A stretch of 64,000 nucleotides of DNA. Source: Otis tarda. Lineage: Eukaryota; Chordata; Aves; Otidiformes; Otididae. Below the pieces are notes generated by a model that saw nothing but the letters and a program-made list of their open reading frames with translations, was not told where the DNA came from and did no database searches. Position numbers and translations under genes: made by a program. Of the stretch, positions 40,055 to 50,272 are shown one piece after another. The DNA lies in NCBI GenBank assembly GCA_026413225.1, contig CM048552.1, forward strand, positions 214,544,553-214,608,552, given 5' to 3'. How positions within the stretch are numbered: position 1 is the first letter of the stretch; each line of letters begins with the position of its first letter.

Positions 40055-40245
40055 GGACACTGGAACAGGTTGCCCAGAGAGGTGGTGGAGGCCCCATCCC
40101 TGGAAACATTCAAGGCCAGGCTGGATGACGCTCTGAGCAACCTGATCTAGTTGGAGATGTCCCTGCTCCTTGCAGGGGGGTTGGACTAGATGACCTTTGA
40201 AGGTCCCTTCCCACCCAAACCCTTCTGTGATTCTATGATTCTATC
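40055..40245 (+). mobile_element. CR1 3'-end fragment
   Basis: It runs from GACACTGGAACAGGTTGCCC to GTGATTCTATGATTCTAT. It begins about 57 bp upstream of the acceptor of FAM168A exon 39917-39997. Confidence 0.93.
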
Positions 40246-41014
40246 CCTGAAAGCACTGAACAACCCATGCGAGCAAAGAGGCCATGGGCACGGCTGAGAG
40301 GTAAAGCACCGATGTATTCTCAGTTGGCCAAGGACTATGAACGTGCTCTACAGGCTTACACGTGACATCATCAATATTTCATCTTTATTCTTCTAGAAAA
40401 GGGGGGCGATAACCAGAATGCAGGAATGTTCAACATGCTCTGAAGAAAACTACCGAGCAAATACACGCACCAAATGCCAAATTCAGCTACGAGAAGCCAC
40501 CAGCACAGCTGTATCTGAAAGGTTTGGCTGCTTTCAGCCCTCGTAGCTTGGTCATCGTAGCACTTCGCATTCTAAGAGCAGAGCTCAGCACCCAGCCCGA
40601 GTCCTCAGTGCTCAGCGCTTCCATTAACCAGAGCTTCTTGCTAAAGGGGAGGCAGAGACGTTGCACAAAAACATGCCAGCCCTTGCGTTCGCTCATGGCT
40701 GCACAACTGCCGTCCCCGGGAGGGACTCGATCACCTGCCAGGCCACCTGGAAGGAACGCGCATGGCAGCTCCGCACCCTTTAAAGCCGCATGAGGTTTGA
40801 ATGGGCACTTTAGAAAAGGTTGCGGAGCATCTTCAGTTTTCATCATCTTCACTCAGATCAGTCAGAGAGAGTTCAGGGGAAATCATCTAAGCAGTCAGCT
40901 CCATGGAGGCTTGGAAATCACCGCACACAGCGGACCCAAGTCCCTACATGCACCCACACACGGTGTAGATGTCTTGCACCAAACTCTTACTTCATTAGAA
41001 GTTCTTGTCCTCCA
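40246..41014 (-). other. FAM168A first intron in view, unique part
   Basis: Unique intron with no recognised exon. From 39998 to the right edge the sequence is intron only. Confidence 0.5.
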
Positions 41015-41505
41015 TGAAGAAGGACATGGACCAGTTGGAGAGGGTCCAGAGGAGGCCACGCAGATGCTGAGAAGGCTGGAGCAGCTCTGCTGTGAGGCCA
41101 GGCTGAGAGAGCTGGGGCTGTTCAGCCTGGAGAAGAGGAGGCTCCGGGGAGAGCTGAGAGAGGCTCCCAGTGCCCAAAGGGGGCTGCAGGAAAGGTGGGG
41201 AGAGACTCTTCAGCAGGGCCTGCTGGGACACGACGAGGGGTCATGGTTTCAAAATAGAGGGAGGGAAGATTTACATTGGATATTAGGAAGAAATTTTTTA
41301 CAGTGAGGGTGGTGGAGCAGTGTCCCAGGTTGCCCAGAGAGGCGGTGGATGCCCCATCCCTGGAAACATTCCAGGCCAGGTTGGCCGGGGCTCTGAGCAA
41401 CCTGATGTGGTTGGAGATGTCCCTGCTCCTGGCAGGGGGGTTGGGCTGGGTGGGCTTTGAAGGTCCCTTCCCACCCAAACTCTTCTGTGATTCTATGATT
41501 CTATG
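41015..41505 (+). mobile_element. CR1 LINE, 5'-truncated (~490 bp)
   Basis: It starts in the ORF2 end (GAGAGGGTCCAGAGGAGGCC; readable [18 protein letters not shown]), and the 3' UTR is complete to ATTCTATGATTCTATG. Confidence 0.95.
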
Positions 41506-43104
41506 AAGACCACACACAACAACCTCCACACCTTGGTCTGCTTCATTTCGCTCTCGTTTATTGCCCTACCTCCATTTCTTGGAAGCTTTCCCGACTGAGA
41601 ATGGTAACACTCGAATAACTCCATCCCTTCTTAGGTGCTCCTGCGTAAATCCCTCCGACAGACCCAACGGGACACGTTAATCTTCCCTGGCTGCTGGAGG
41701 GTTTAGCTCTGCCGTGCTTCACTGCCACGGCCGCCGCCTGGGTTTATCGGTGCATCTCGTTGGCCGTTGTCCCAGAGCAGAGCCAACCCAACGGCAGACA
41801 AAATGACCCTTGAAGAGTCTTTCCACGCCAAGCTGCGCCGACACTGTCTGCTGGTTGCCAGCAACGGCTGCAGAGAGGTAATTAGCAGCTGATTCACACC
41901 CCATCTTTTATTTTTTTTTTGCTTTATTCAATAAAAATGAGCGCCGTCTCTCCTTCACCTTTCCAAGCAGCAAGACGAACACATCCCAATCTCTCCCTCC
42001 CGTGCTCCAAAGCTCCCTGCTCTTCGATTACGCGCGGATTTCCAAAACCTGGCACCCGGCACCGAGCCGCCTACTGCGGCAAAATTTTTCGGTTCATTTG
42101 AATAAATGTAAATCAACAACCACGACCGCTATAGTGGAATAAATGCCGGCACGTTCTACCCTCTCATTTTCATCAGTGATATATTTGCCTTCTAAATCAG
42201 GTTAATTAAAAATTGCTGTAGTTAACGTTGGATAAGCAGCAGTTTAACAGATTTTTTTTTTTAAGACTACAGAAAACTATGTTGTCATGGTCCTCAGGAA
42301 TACATAAAGCCTTTTGAGCAATCAAGAAGCTCCTCGGAAAGTTATTTGCAGATCCAGTGATTGCAAGCAGAACGTGAATGATGAAGATCTTAAATCAGAA
42401 ACATCCCTGCCTACTCTCCGCTTCGTTAGAACATAACCATTTCTTTCCCAGTACATTCATCGCTCCAGGGTCCTCCAGTTGCCTGCTCGAGCTCGACGAT
42501 CCCGCTTTGCCTCCTGACCAATCTGGCCAGGGACGTTAAACCAACTCCAGCTCACTTTTGAGCACATCAAGCGTATTTTCCCTATAATTCTCTCAACTGT
42601 GCTTCTTCACGCAGTTTTACCTCCTCAGCACGCAGTTTAGTAGCCGGTGGCTGTGTGCACGCCGTAGCGTTGGAAAGTCCATTGCTCATCAACTAGGGAT
42701 GAGATGTACATTATTGATTGATAGCCTCTTGGGGCACCACCACGTTCTTCTGGTCTTTGCTGCTGCTTAATCCCCCCCAAAGAAATCCCGAATCCCAAGA
42801 ACTGCTGCAGTAGTCCTTAATAATAGTCCTTGAGTCAATAGCCACGACAAACGTAGTCCTGTGCGGCTACATGAGGCAAACATTTCATCTGTGCCCTCTG
42901 AGACACCACCAGCACCCACACACTACCAAATTCAACAAAAAGTTCTTCTCTTTTCCCCAAACCAAAATTTCCAACATTAGGTTTAAAAAAAAAAAAAAAA
43001 AAAAGGCTGAAACAAACCAGATGACTGTCAGACCACAGGAAAACTGTGGCTTTGGGTAAGCTTTTCCATCCAGCCAACTACTGAAGGACTTCCCAGTCAT
43101 TTCT
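41506..43104 (-). other. FAM168A intron, unique
   Basis: Unique AT-rich intron with an A run at about 42985-43004 just before the next CR1. No gene was recognised. Confidence 0.5.
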
Positions 43105-43655
43105 GCCCCTCTGCTCCGCTCTGGTGAGACCCCCCTGCAGCGCTGCGTCCAGCTCTGGAGCCCCCAACAGCAGAAGGACGTGGAGCTGCTGGAGAGGGTC
43201 CAGAGGAGGCCACGCAGATGCTGAGAGGGCTGGAGCAGCTCTGCTGTGAGGCCAGGCTGAGAGAGCTGGGGCTGTTCAGCCTGGAGAAGAGGAGGCTCCG
43301 GGGAGAGCTGAGAGCGGCTCCCAGTGCCCAAAGGGGGCTGCAGGAAAGGTGGGGAGAGACTCTTCAGCAGGGCCTGCTGGGACAGGACGAGGGGTGGTGG
43401 TTTTAAACTAAAGGAGAATGGATTCAGACTGGCTAGAAGGAAGAGATTTTTTACGCTGAGGTTGGTGGAGCAGTGTCCCAGGTTGCCCAGAGAGGCGGTG
43501 GATGCCCCATCCCTGGAAACATTCCAGGCCAGGTTGGCCAGGGCTCTGAGCAACCTGATGTGGTTGGAGATGTCCCTGCTCCTTGCAGGGGGGTTGGACT
43601 GGATGCGCTTTGAAGGTCCCTTCCCACCCAAACCCTTCAGTGGTTCTGTGATTCT
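43105..43655 (+). mobile_element. CR1 LINE, 5'-truncated (~550 bp)
   Basis: It starts at TCTGCCCCTCTGCTCCGCTC within ORF2 and ends in GTTCTGTGATTCTATGAT. It is close in sequence to the copy at 61302-61847. Confidence 0.95.
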
Positions 43656-45242
43656 ATGATTTCAGGCAGAAGCAGACAACCATATGTTTAGGTCCTCTTT
43701 CTCTTTTTTGAGGGGTTTAACTTCAGCTTGGTAGGAATGTGTCTTGCTTACTGTGGTATCTTTTGTTGCTCCGAAAGCAAGCCACGGCCATTTTCAGAAC
43801 AGCTTCATTTCAGAGAAAAACTGGTTCTAGCAAGGAAGCTTTAATAGCTTCGGACGCGAAAAGATGCAGCGAGCTCTGCTCTGCTCTGTCCTCCACTCTG
43901 ATCTCATGAACTTTGATAAGTGCTGACCTCCAGCAAGAAAACCTGTCCTTCCTATTTTAAAGGGAACCGGAGATGGGAAAGGTGCAGGAAAATTAATGTG
44001 GTTCTGCTTCTTTTTTGGACACACTGAAAGATAAGAAAGTAGCAGAATCTGGGGCAATCTGTGCCAGGGGAAACGCGCTTGAAAATTCCCAGCGCTCAGA
44101 ACCCGCTGGGTTTAAAAATATAGCAGATATTTTTAGACCTCATTAAGCTGTTAGGATTTATGTTTGTTGGCTCTTCTTCATCCCTCCAAATGACCACAGA
44201 TAAGCTTCCTCAGGAAAGCAAAAGCTGCGGTCCCCATGATGGTCCCCATGATGGTCCCCATGATGGTCCCCAGGTCTCACGTCCCCCAGGATGTGAGACA
44301 AAGTCCTGATCCAACGACTTGGGATGAGCTAAGGAGAGGCAGCAGCACCAAAGCATCTGGCATCCTGCTCTGATTTTCCTCCTGGGTACCCAAAGACACC
44401 TCCTGTAAATCCCTGTTCTTCCTGCTGACCCTGCTCCCCTGCTGCCACGTCTGTCTTGCCTCTTCACCTTCAACCAACAAGAAGAGCAAGGGGACCAAAG
44501 CCACTTGTTTTAGGTTGAGTGTTGCTGATCTTCATGGGCTTCCTGCTGGAGACATGAAAATGTCAGGGACAGAAAGAAAATATCATTTATTTTCTGCTTT
44601 TACAGATCTGCAAGGGTGGGACCCTGTCTCTGCCGGGGCTCCAGGCCTTATTCCAGCAACGATGCCGACGGAAAGAAAACGAGCTGAAAACATATCGAAC
44701 AAAATTTATTAGGTTCCTCACGGAAGAAATCAGAAGTTGTTCTCTTGCTTTATTTTAATTTAATATCATCTCCGCAATCAATAGGAGTAGGGAAGCCAGC
44801 GTTCATTTCATGTTCTCCCCGAGGAAAACACACAGCGCCGCCGCTCCCAGGAGCCCGGACTGAACCGCTTTAAAAATTACGACGCAATAACGGGCTGCGC
44901 AAAGCGAGGAGCACGCGGGGCTGCGCCGAGGAGATATTTTAAAGCCGCCTTTAATTTTTCATGTATTTCTAAATGGTTCTGTACCATTACTTCCAGCTCT
45001 GCTCCTCCCTGTCCTCTTCGGCGCGATGCTGCCTTTGATTAATGGCGCTGAGGCTACGAGTCCCTGCGACTCTTTTTACCACGCACGCTTTTAGGAGATG
45101 CACTGCTGACGGTGTTATTGAAATAAATTTTTTTAAAGTGGCACACAGAGCCTTCGAATGCTTTGTTTAGCCCTGGCTCCTTCGTGATTATACTCACAAC
45201 GCCCATAATAAAGCAGTTGGCTTTTATTTCCAGCTACAGAGT
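43656..45242 (-). other. FAM168A intron
   Basis: Unique intron with a four-copy 12-bp repeat at 44232-44276. The CpG-containing AT-rich stretch 44755-45235 looks less decayed than its neighbours but has no recognised function. Confidence 0.45.
44232..44276. repeat. (GGTCCCCATGAT) short tandem repeat
   Basis: About 3.7 copies of a 12-bp unit lie in unique intron. Confidence 0.93.
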
Positions 45243-45452
45243 AGGAAGAATTTTTTTACGCTGAGGGTGGTGGAGCAGTGTCCCAGGTTGCCCAGAGAGG
45301 CAGTGGATGCCCCATCCCTGGAAACATTCCAGGCCAGGTTGGCCGGGGCTGTGAGCAACCTGATGTGGTTGGAGATGTCCCTGCTCCTTGCAGGGGGTTG
45401 GGCTGGGTGGGCTTTGAAGGTCCCTCCAACCCAAACTGTTCTACGATTCTGT
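45243..45452 (+). mobile_element. CR1 3'-end fragment
   Basis: It starts in AGGAAGAATTTTTTTACGCT and ends in CTACGATTCTGTGAT. Confidence 0.94.
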
Positions 45453-45749
45453 GATATTTTCCTGCCTACATGCGAGACAGACGTGTGTGTAACCATATAC
45501 GTAAGCTCGCTGCAGAGCTCTTCTGCACCAGACAAGAAATGGTTGGATGGGGCATTGAAGACATTTTTCCATCCCAGCAGCCTTTGGGATAGCTTATTGC
45601 TGGTCCCAAGGTATCGAGGGCCTACACAGCCACCGTGGTTGTTCTGTACGTCAGTAGAGCACACGAGGGACAAAGTGGCATTAAAACCTCACAGCAAAGG
45701 CACCTGTGGCAAAGTTTTAGAGGGCAACCAGGGGAGGAAGGAGGGGTGT

Positions 45750-46112
45750 TCCAGCCCTCTCAGCATCTGCGTGGCCTCCTCTGGACCCTCTCCAGCAGCT
45801 CCACGTCCTTCTGCTGTTGGGGGCTCCAGAGCTGGACGCAGCGCTGCAGGGGGGTCTCACCAGAGCGGAGCAGAGGGGCAGAATCCCCTCCCTCGCCCTG
45901 CTGCCCACGCTGCTGGGGATGCAGCCCAGGGTGCCGTTGGTTTCTGGGCTGGGAGCGCACGTTGCCGGCTCGTGTTGAGCTTCTCACCCACCAGCACCCC
46001 CAAGTCCTTCTCCTCAGGGCTGCTCTCCATCCATTCCCCCCCAGCCTGGATTTGTGCTGGGATTGCCCGCCCCACGTGCAGGACCTTGCCCTTGGCCTGG
46101 TGGAACCCCATG
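45750..46112 (-). mobile_element. CR1 internal ORF2 fragment without 3' end
   Basis: This minus-oriented ORF2 segment (CCAGCCCTCTCAGCATCTGC to CCTTGGCCTGGTGGAACCCC) lacks the 3' UTR and octamers. A CR1 insertion normally keeps its 3' end, so this piece was trimmed by later deletion or rearrangement. Confidence 0.93.
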
Positions 46113-47749
46113 ATAATATGTCCACCTGCAATTTCACGCCATGTATGGGCAAGCTTCCAGCTTCAGGTCACAAGCACAAATTGTCAGGAGCATCTAAATA
46201 ACATACCAGTCAATCCAGCACTGAAAACCCACAAGTGCTAGGTCTCTGCAGGACTTAGGTACTCTTGAAACTCTCGAGAAGAATTAACTTCTCTTCAGCT
46301 AGAGAGCCCAGGTGGTTTGGTCCCCGTTTCAGCCTTCCACCGGTGACTGGGTGAAGGGATTGTCACTTACAACACTGATTTCCAAAATGTGTCATTTCAT
46401 TTTTCAAGAATAGTTTCTGTTGGCCATTATCTGAGGAGGGCTTAAATTGCTACAAGCAGCCGAAATTCATTTACAAGACCAAATTCTCCTTCATTCCTTT
46501 TCCTAGCAGTGATACGCACCCACTAACAGCTGTATCCCACGGATTTTTACGGGGATGGATAATAAAGTCCCTTATCGAAGCGCAGGACGAGGCGCTATAA
46601 AACCACACCTCAGCCCTTGAACCAGGGCCACCAAGGTCTCCAGCTCACCCTTGCTCAGACGCTTGCTGTCCTATCTCGAGAGCTCATCAGCCACCAACAT
46701 TCAACAGACCAAAAAGCCGGGCAGCCGCACAAAACTGCCTGCGTTGTGTCATTCATCGCTCCCAGGCAGATAAATTCAAGGGATCGTTGGTAATTCTCGC
46801 CTAAAACACTGTTACGCACCCGTTTGTTTCTGCCGAGCGATAGCTTTGAAGCTGCAAGAGGTCCAGGAGCATTTTGTCTTTGCAATCACCTCTTCAGATC
46901 AGCCATGTGAAGCCAAAATATTTAAATTTACAAAAAACTTTCATGTTCTATTTTAAGTCCATCCACCACGTCTCATTTTTTATTGCCCAGACCTCAGAAA
47001 CTCTTGAAAAAGATACTCATGAGTATCTTCTCGGGACAGAAACGTGAGAAACTTTACATCTTCAACTTCACGCTGCTGTAAATCCATTCCCTTTAGACTG
47101 ATTGGGGATTTATTCTTGAAAAAAAAATCACGTTCTGTGACTCAAATGTGCAAATTCAGTACTTGAGGAATTACCCCAGAGCTGAGAAATTAGAGAGCAG
47201 ACATCAAGTAGGCTTCCTGGCTTAGCTCCGCCAAAGCCTCCACCAGCCAGACTTGCAGCAACGCTCTTGAACGTTGATTGCCGGTAGCAATGACACCAGA
47301 AAGAATGCGCCTAATTACGTGATGATTGGGAGGCACAGAGGAAATATCTGTGAAGGACGTCTGGGAACTAATTCTGCGTTGGAAACCAAGCCTCCAGAGA
47401 TGAAGAGCTGCAGCACTTCAGAAACAACTCGCAGCAGAAATTTAACCAAACCTTGCTCTCCCATGGCGTGAGCCTTCCTCCATCCAGAAGTTCCACCCAC
47501 CTTGCTCCTCACACAGTCGCAGAGCTCAGAGCTTGGGCCATGCATCTCCTCCTGCTCCATCCCTTCAGATATTCATGTCCAGCCTGCTCATCCCCTCCCA
47601 TAAGCCATGACCCAACGCTATCAGGGTGCTCGCTTTATGGTTCCAGCCGCCTCGGTGGGCAACGGGGCTGCACCAAGGTCAACAGAGAGCAACACTTCCA
47701 AGGCCAGGCACTTGATTTACCAGCCAGGAGCTCTTTGTCACAAGGGACT
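46113..47749 (-). other. FAM168A intron, unique
   Basis: Unique intron with no recognised feature. Confidence 0.5.
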
Positions 47750-47806
47750 TCATCTAGTTGGAGATGTCCCTTCTCCTTGCAGGGGGGTTGGACTTGATGG
47801 CCTTCA
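47750..47806 (+). mobile_element. Short CR1 remnant
   Basis: About 57 bp matching the CR1 3' UTR (CTAGTTGGAGATGTCCCTTC, GCAGGGGGGTTGGACTTGAT). The terminal octamers are missing. Confidence 0.82.
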
Positions 47807-48231
47807 AAACATCAAGACACATCTCATCCAGTAGATTTTACTTACCCCCGGTTTAATTTTAAGAGGCAAATCTGTTGTGCTGAAATTCCCTTTATAGCTC
47901 AAAATGCCCACTCCCCAATTCACAGAGTTTTCCAAATCAAATTTAAGTCAAGACGCAGTCTCCAACTCAGGAGGACAGAGCCGAAACTCTCCTAAACCGA
48001 TTTCTATTTTGTTTTACGCTTAACATTTTCAGTTCTATGAATCCGTGTGAATCCTGTTTTGCCAGCTCACAAATGCAACGACAGCAGGAAGGATGGGATA
48101 ACTTCTCCTCTCTTCCCGAATCACGCAGAACCATTTCACAGCTGAGCTGAGCACGGCAACTGCATGCATCTCCATGCCAAGCTCCACCCAAATCTCTCCC
48201 GCGTGCTGCTCCTTGAGCATCCAGATCTACA
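47807..48231 (-). other. FAM168A intron, unique
   Basis: Unique intron with nothing recognised. Confidence 0.5.
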
Positions 48232-48440
48232 AATCATAGAATCATGGAATGGTTTGGGTGGGAAGAGACATTTCAAGGCACCCAGTCCAACCCCCTGCCA
48301 GGAGCAGGGACATCTCCAACCACATCAGGTTGCTCAGAGCCCCGGCCAACCTGGCCTGGAATGTTTCCAGGGATGGGGCATCCACCGCCTCTCTGGGCAT
48401 CCTGGGACAGTGTCCCACCACCCTCAGCGTAAAAAATTGC
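48232..48440 (-). mobile_element. CR1 3'-end fragment
   Basis: It runs from AATCATAGAATCATGGAATG to CACCCTCAGCGTAAAAAATT in minus orientation. Confidence 0.94.
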
Positions 48441-49366
48441 TGCAGGAAACCCAGAGGCTGGGCCAGGTTTTATTTTACACAGATCATCCCACGTTATCCC
48501 ACCACTCACTCACCGCCTTCCCGTGAAACTGTTCCAGCCTTCTCACGCTAAATGGATGTAAAAAGAGGGGAAAAGCTGAAAGCAAGGGCGGAACCGTTCT
48601 GAAGAGCAAGTTAATGGATGGGTGAGAATCCAGCGTTTCTGAAGCCTCTGAGGATATGAAATACAGTCATTCCCATGAAAAAGCGCCACCTCCCTCTTAC
48701 TGTTTCAAGCCTCATCAGCCCAAGAGCAGAGCACCAAATGAACGTGTGTCCACCAGACACAGCAACTGTTTAAAAAAAAAAAAAAAAGTTCTATCATTTG
48801 ACAACCTGCTTGCCTTCCTGGAGACCTCTTACAGTTGGTTCTTTTTCACCTGAAAGGTCCTTTCCTTTACAGAAGCAGCAACTTTTACCCATGGCCATGC
48901 AAAATCAATCTTCAGGTGGACCACAAAGGCACCCACAGCATTGCTGGCACCGGGTTTTTTCCCATTTTTAAACACTGATGTCCACACCGACCAGCAGTTG
49001 CTGACCGCGTGCTCAAGCTGAGACTCTGCGCCACACACGTTCTCGCTGGAAAATCGCGTCGCACGCTCGCTGCTGTTGGGACTGTAAGTCAGAGCTGCCA
49101 TCTGATCCTGCGACAATTAAAGGACTGGAATTAATTGGGGTAATCCGTTGTATCCGCGGTTCAAAGGTTGCCCTCGTGCATTCGTGTTGACGGGACACCT
49201 CGTGGTGAGCTGCAGACGGCCAAGCCCTCGCAGCCTGCAGAGGAGCGGCGGTGGGGAGGGATCTGCGGGTTTATGCCAAAGGCAGCGGGGCTTTGGCTGG
49301 AGCAGGGTAGGTCCTTCCGTCAATACAAAGTGCTTTGTGCCATCTCTCTTCTTGAGGGATTCATAG
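48441..49366 (-). other. FAM168A intron, unique
   Basis: Unique intron with an A run at about 48772-48786. Nothing else was recognised. Confidence 0.5.
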
Positions 49367-50160
49367 CAATCATAGAGTGGTTTGGGTTGGAAGGGACCTT
49401 CAAAAATCACCTAGTCCAACCCGTCTGCCATGGGCAGGGACAAAGAATCATAAAATCACAGAATGGTTTGGGTTGGAAGCGACCTTCAAAGGCCACCCAG
49501 TCCAATATCTAATCTGAATCTACCTCCCTCTATTTTGAAGCCATTACCCCTTGTCCTATCACAACAGGGCCTGCTGAAGAGTCTCTCCCCGTCTTCAACA
49601 TCTTCAACTACATCAAGTTGCTCAAAGTCATCCAGCCTCACCTTGAACACTTCCAATGATGGAGCACCAACAGCTTCTCTGGGCAACCTCTGCCAGTGCC
49701 TCACCACCTTCATAATAAAAAATGTCTTCCTTCTGTCCAATCTAAATCTACCGTCTTTCAGTTTAAAGCCGTTGCCCCTTGTCCTGTCACTACAGGCCTT
49801 GGTAAAAAAAAAAAATTCTCTCTATCTTTTTTTTGAAGCCCCTTTTAGGTATTGGAATGTTGCTATCAGGTCTCCCTGGAGCCTCCTCTTCTCCAGGCTG
49901 AACAGCCCCAGCTCTCTCAGCCTGGCCTCACAGCAGAGCTGTTCCAGCCCTCTCAGCATCTGCGTGGCCTCCTCTGGATCTTCTCTAAGAGGTCCATGTC
50001 CTTCTAATGCTGGGAACCCCACAGTACTCGAGGTGGAGTCCCACGAGAGGGGATTAAAGGGGAGAATCACCTCCCTCGACCTGGATATTGTATCCTCAAC
50101 CAAGATACGATTGACTTTCTGGGCTGCAAGCACACATTGCCAGCTCAGGTCCATTCTTCC
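49367..50160 (-). mobile_element. CR1 LINE (older copy) split by a nested CR1
   Basis: The outer element occupies 49367-49442 and about 49598-50160. Its left part ends in CATGGGCAGGGACA and its right part resumes at ACATCTTCAACTACATCAAG, which are contiguous in the CR1 3' UTR. The right part runs into ORF2 ([20 protein letters not shown] on the - strand). A second CR1 sits between them. Confidence 0.88.
49443..49597 (-). mobile_element. CR1 nested inside the copy at 49367-50160
   Basis: It starts with its own AGAATCATAAAATCACAGAA tail and ends at GAGTCTCTCCCC. It lacks the middle of the 3' UTR: CCCAGTCCAAT is joined directly to ATCTAATCTGAATC, an internal deletion of roughly 190 bp compared with sibling copies, probably through a short TCCAA match. 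Confidence 0.85.
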
Positions 50161-50189
50161 ATGAAGGAAAGGTGTAATGGAGCCTCAGT

Positions 50190-50272
50190 GCCTCCTGAGT
50201 CCCTCTGGTTTCACTCCAGCTCCACATTTGCACTGAGTCCCTCTGGTTTCACTCCAGCTCCACATTTCCACA
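50190..50272. repeat. 38-bp tandem duplication
   Basis: TGAGTCCCTCTGGTTTCACT plus CCAGCTCCACATTT occurs twice, at 50196 and 50234. Confidence 0.92.
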
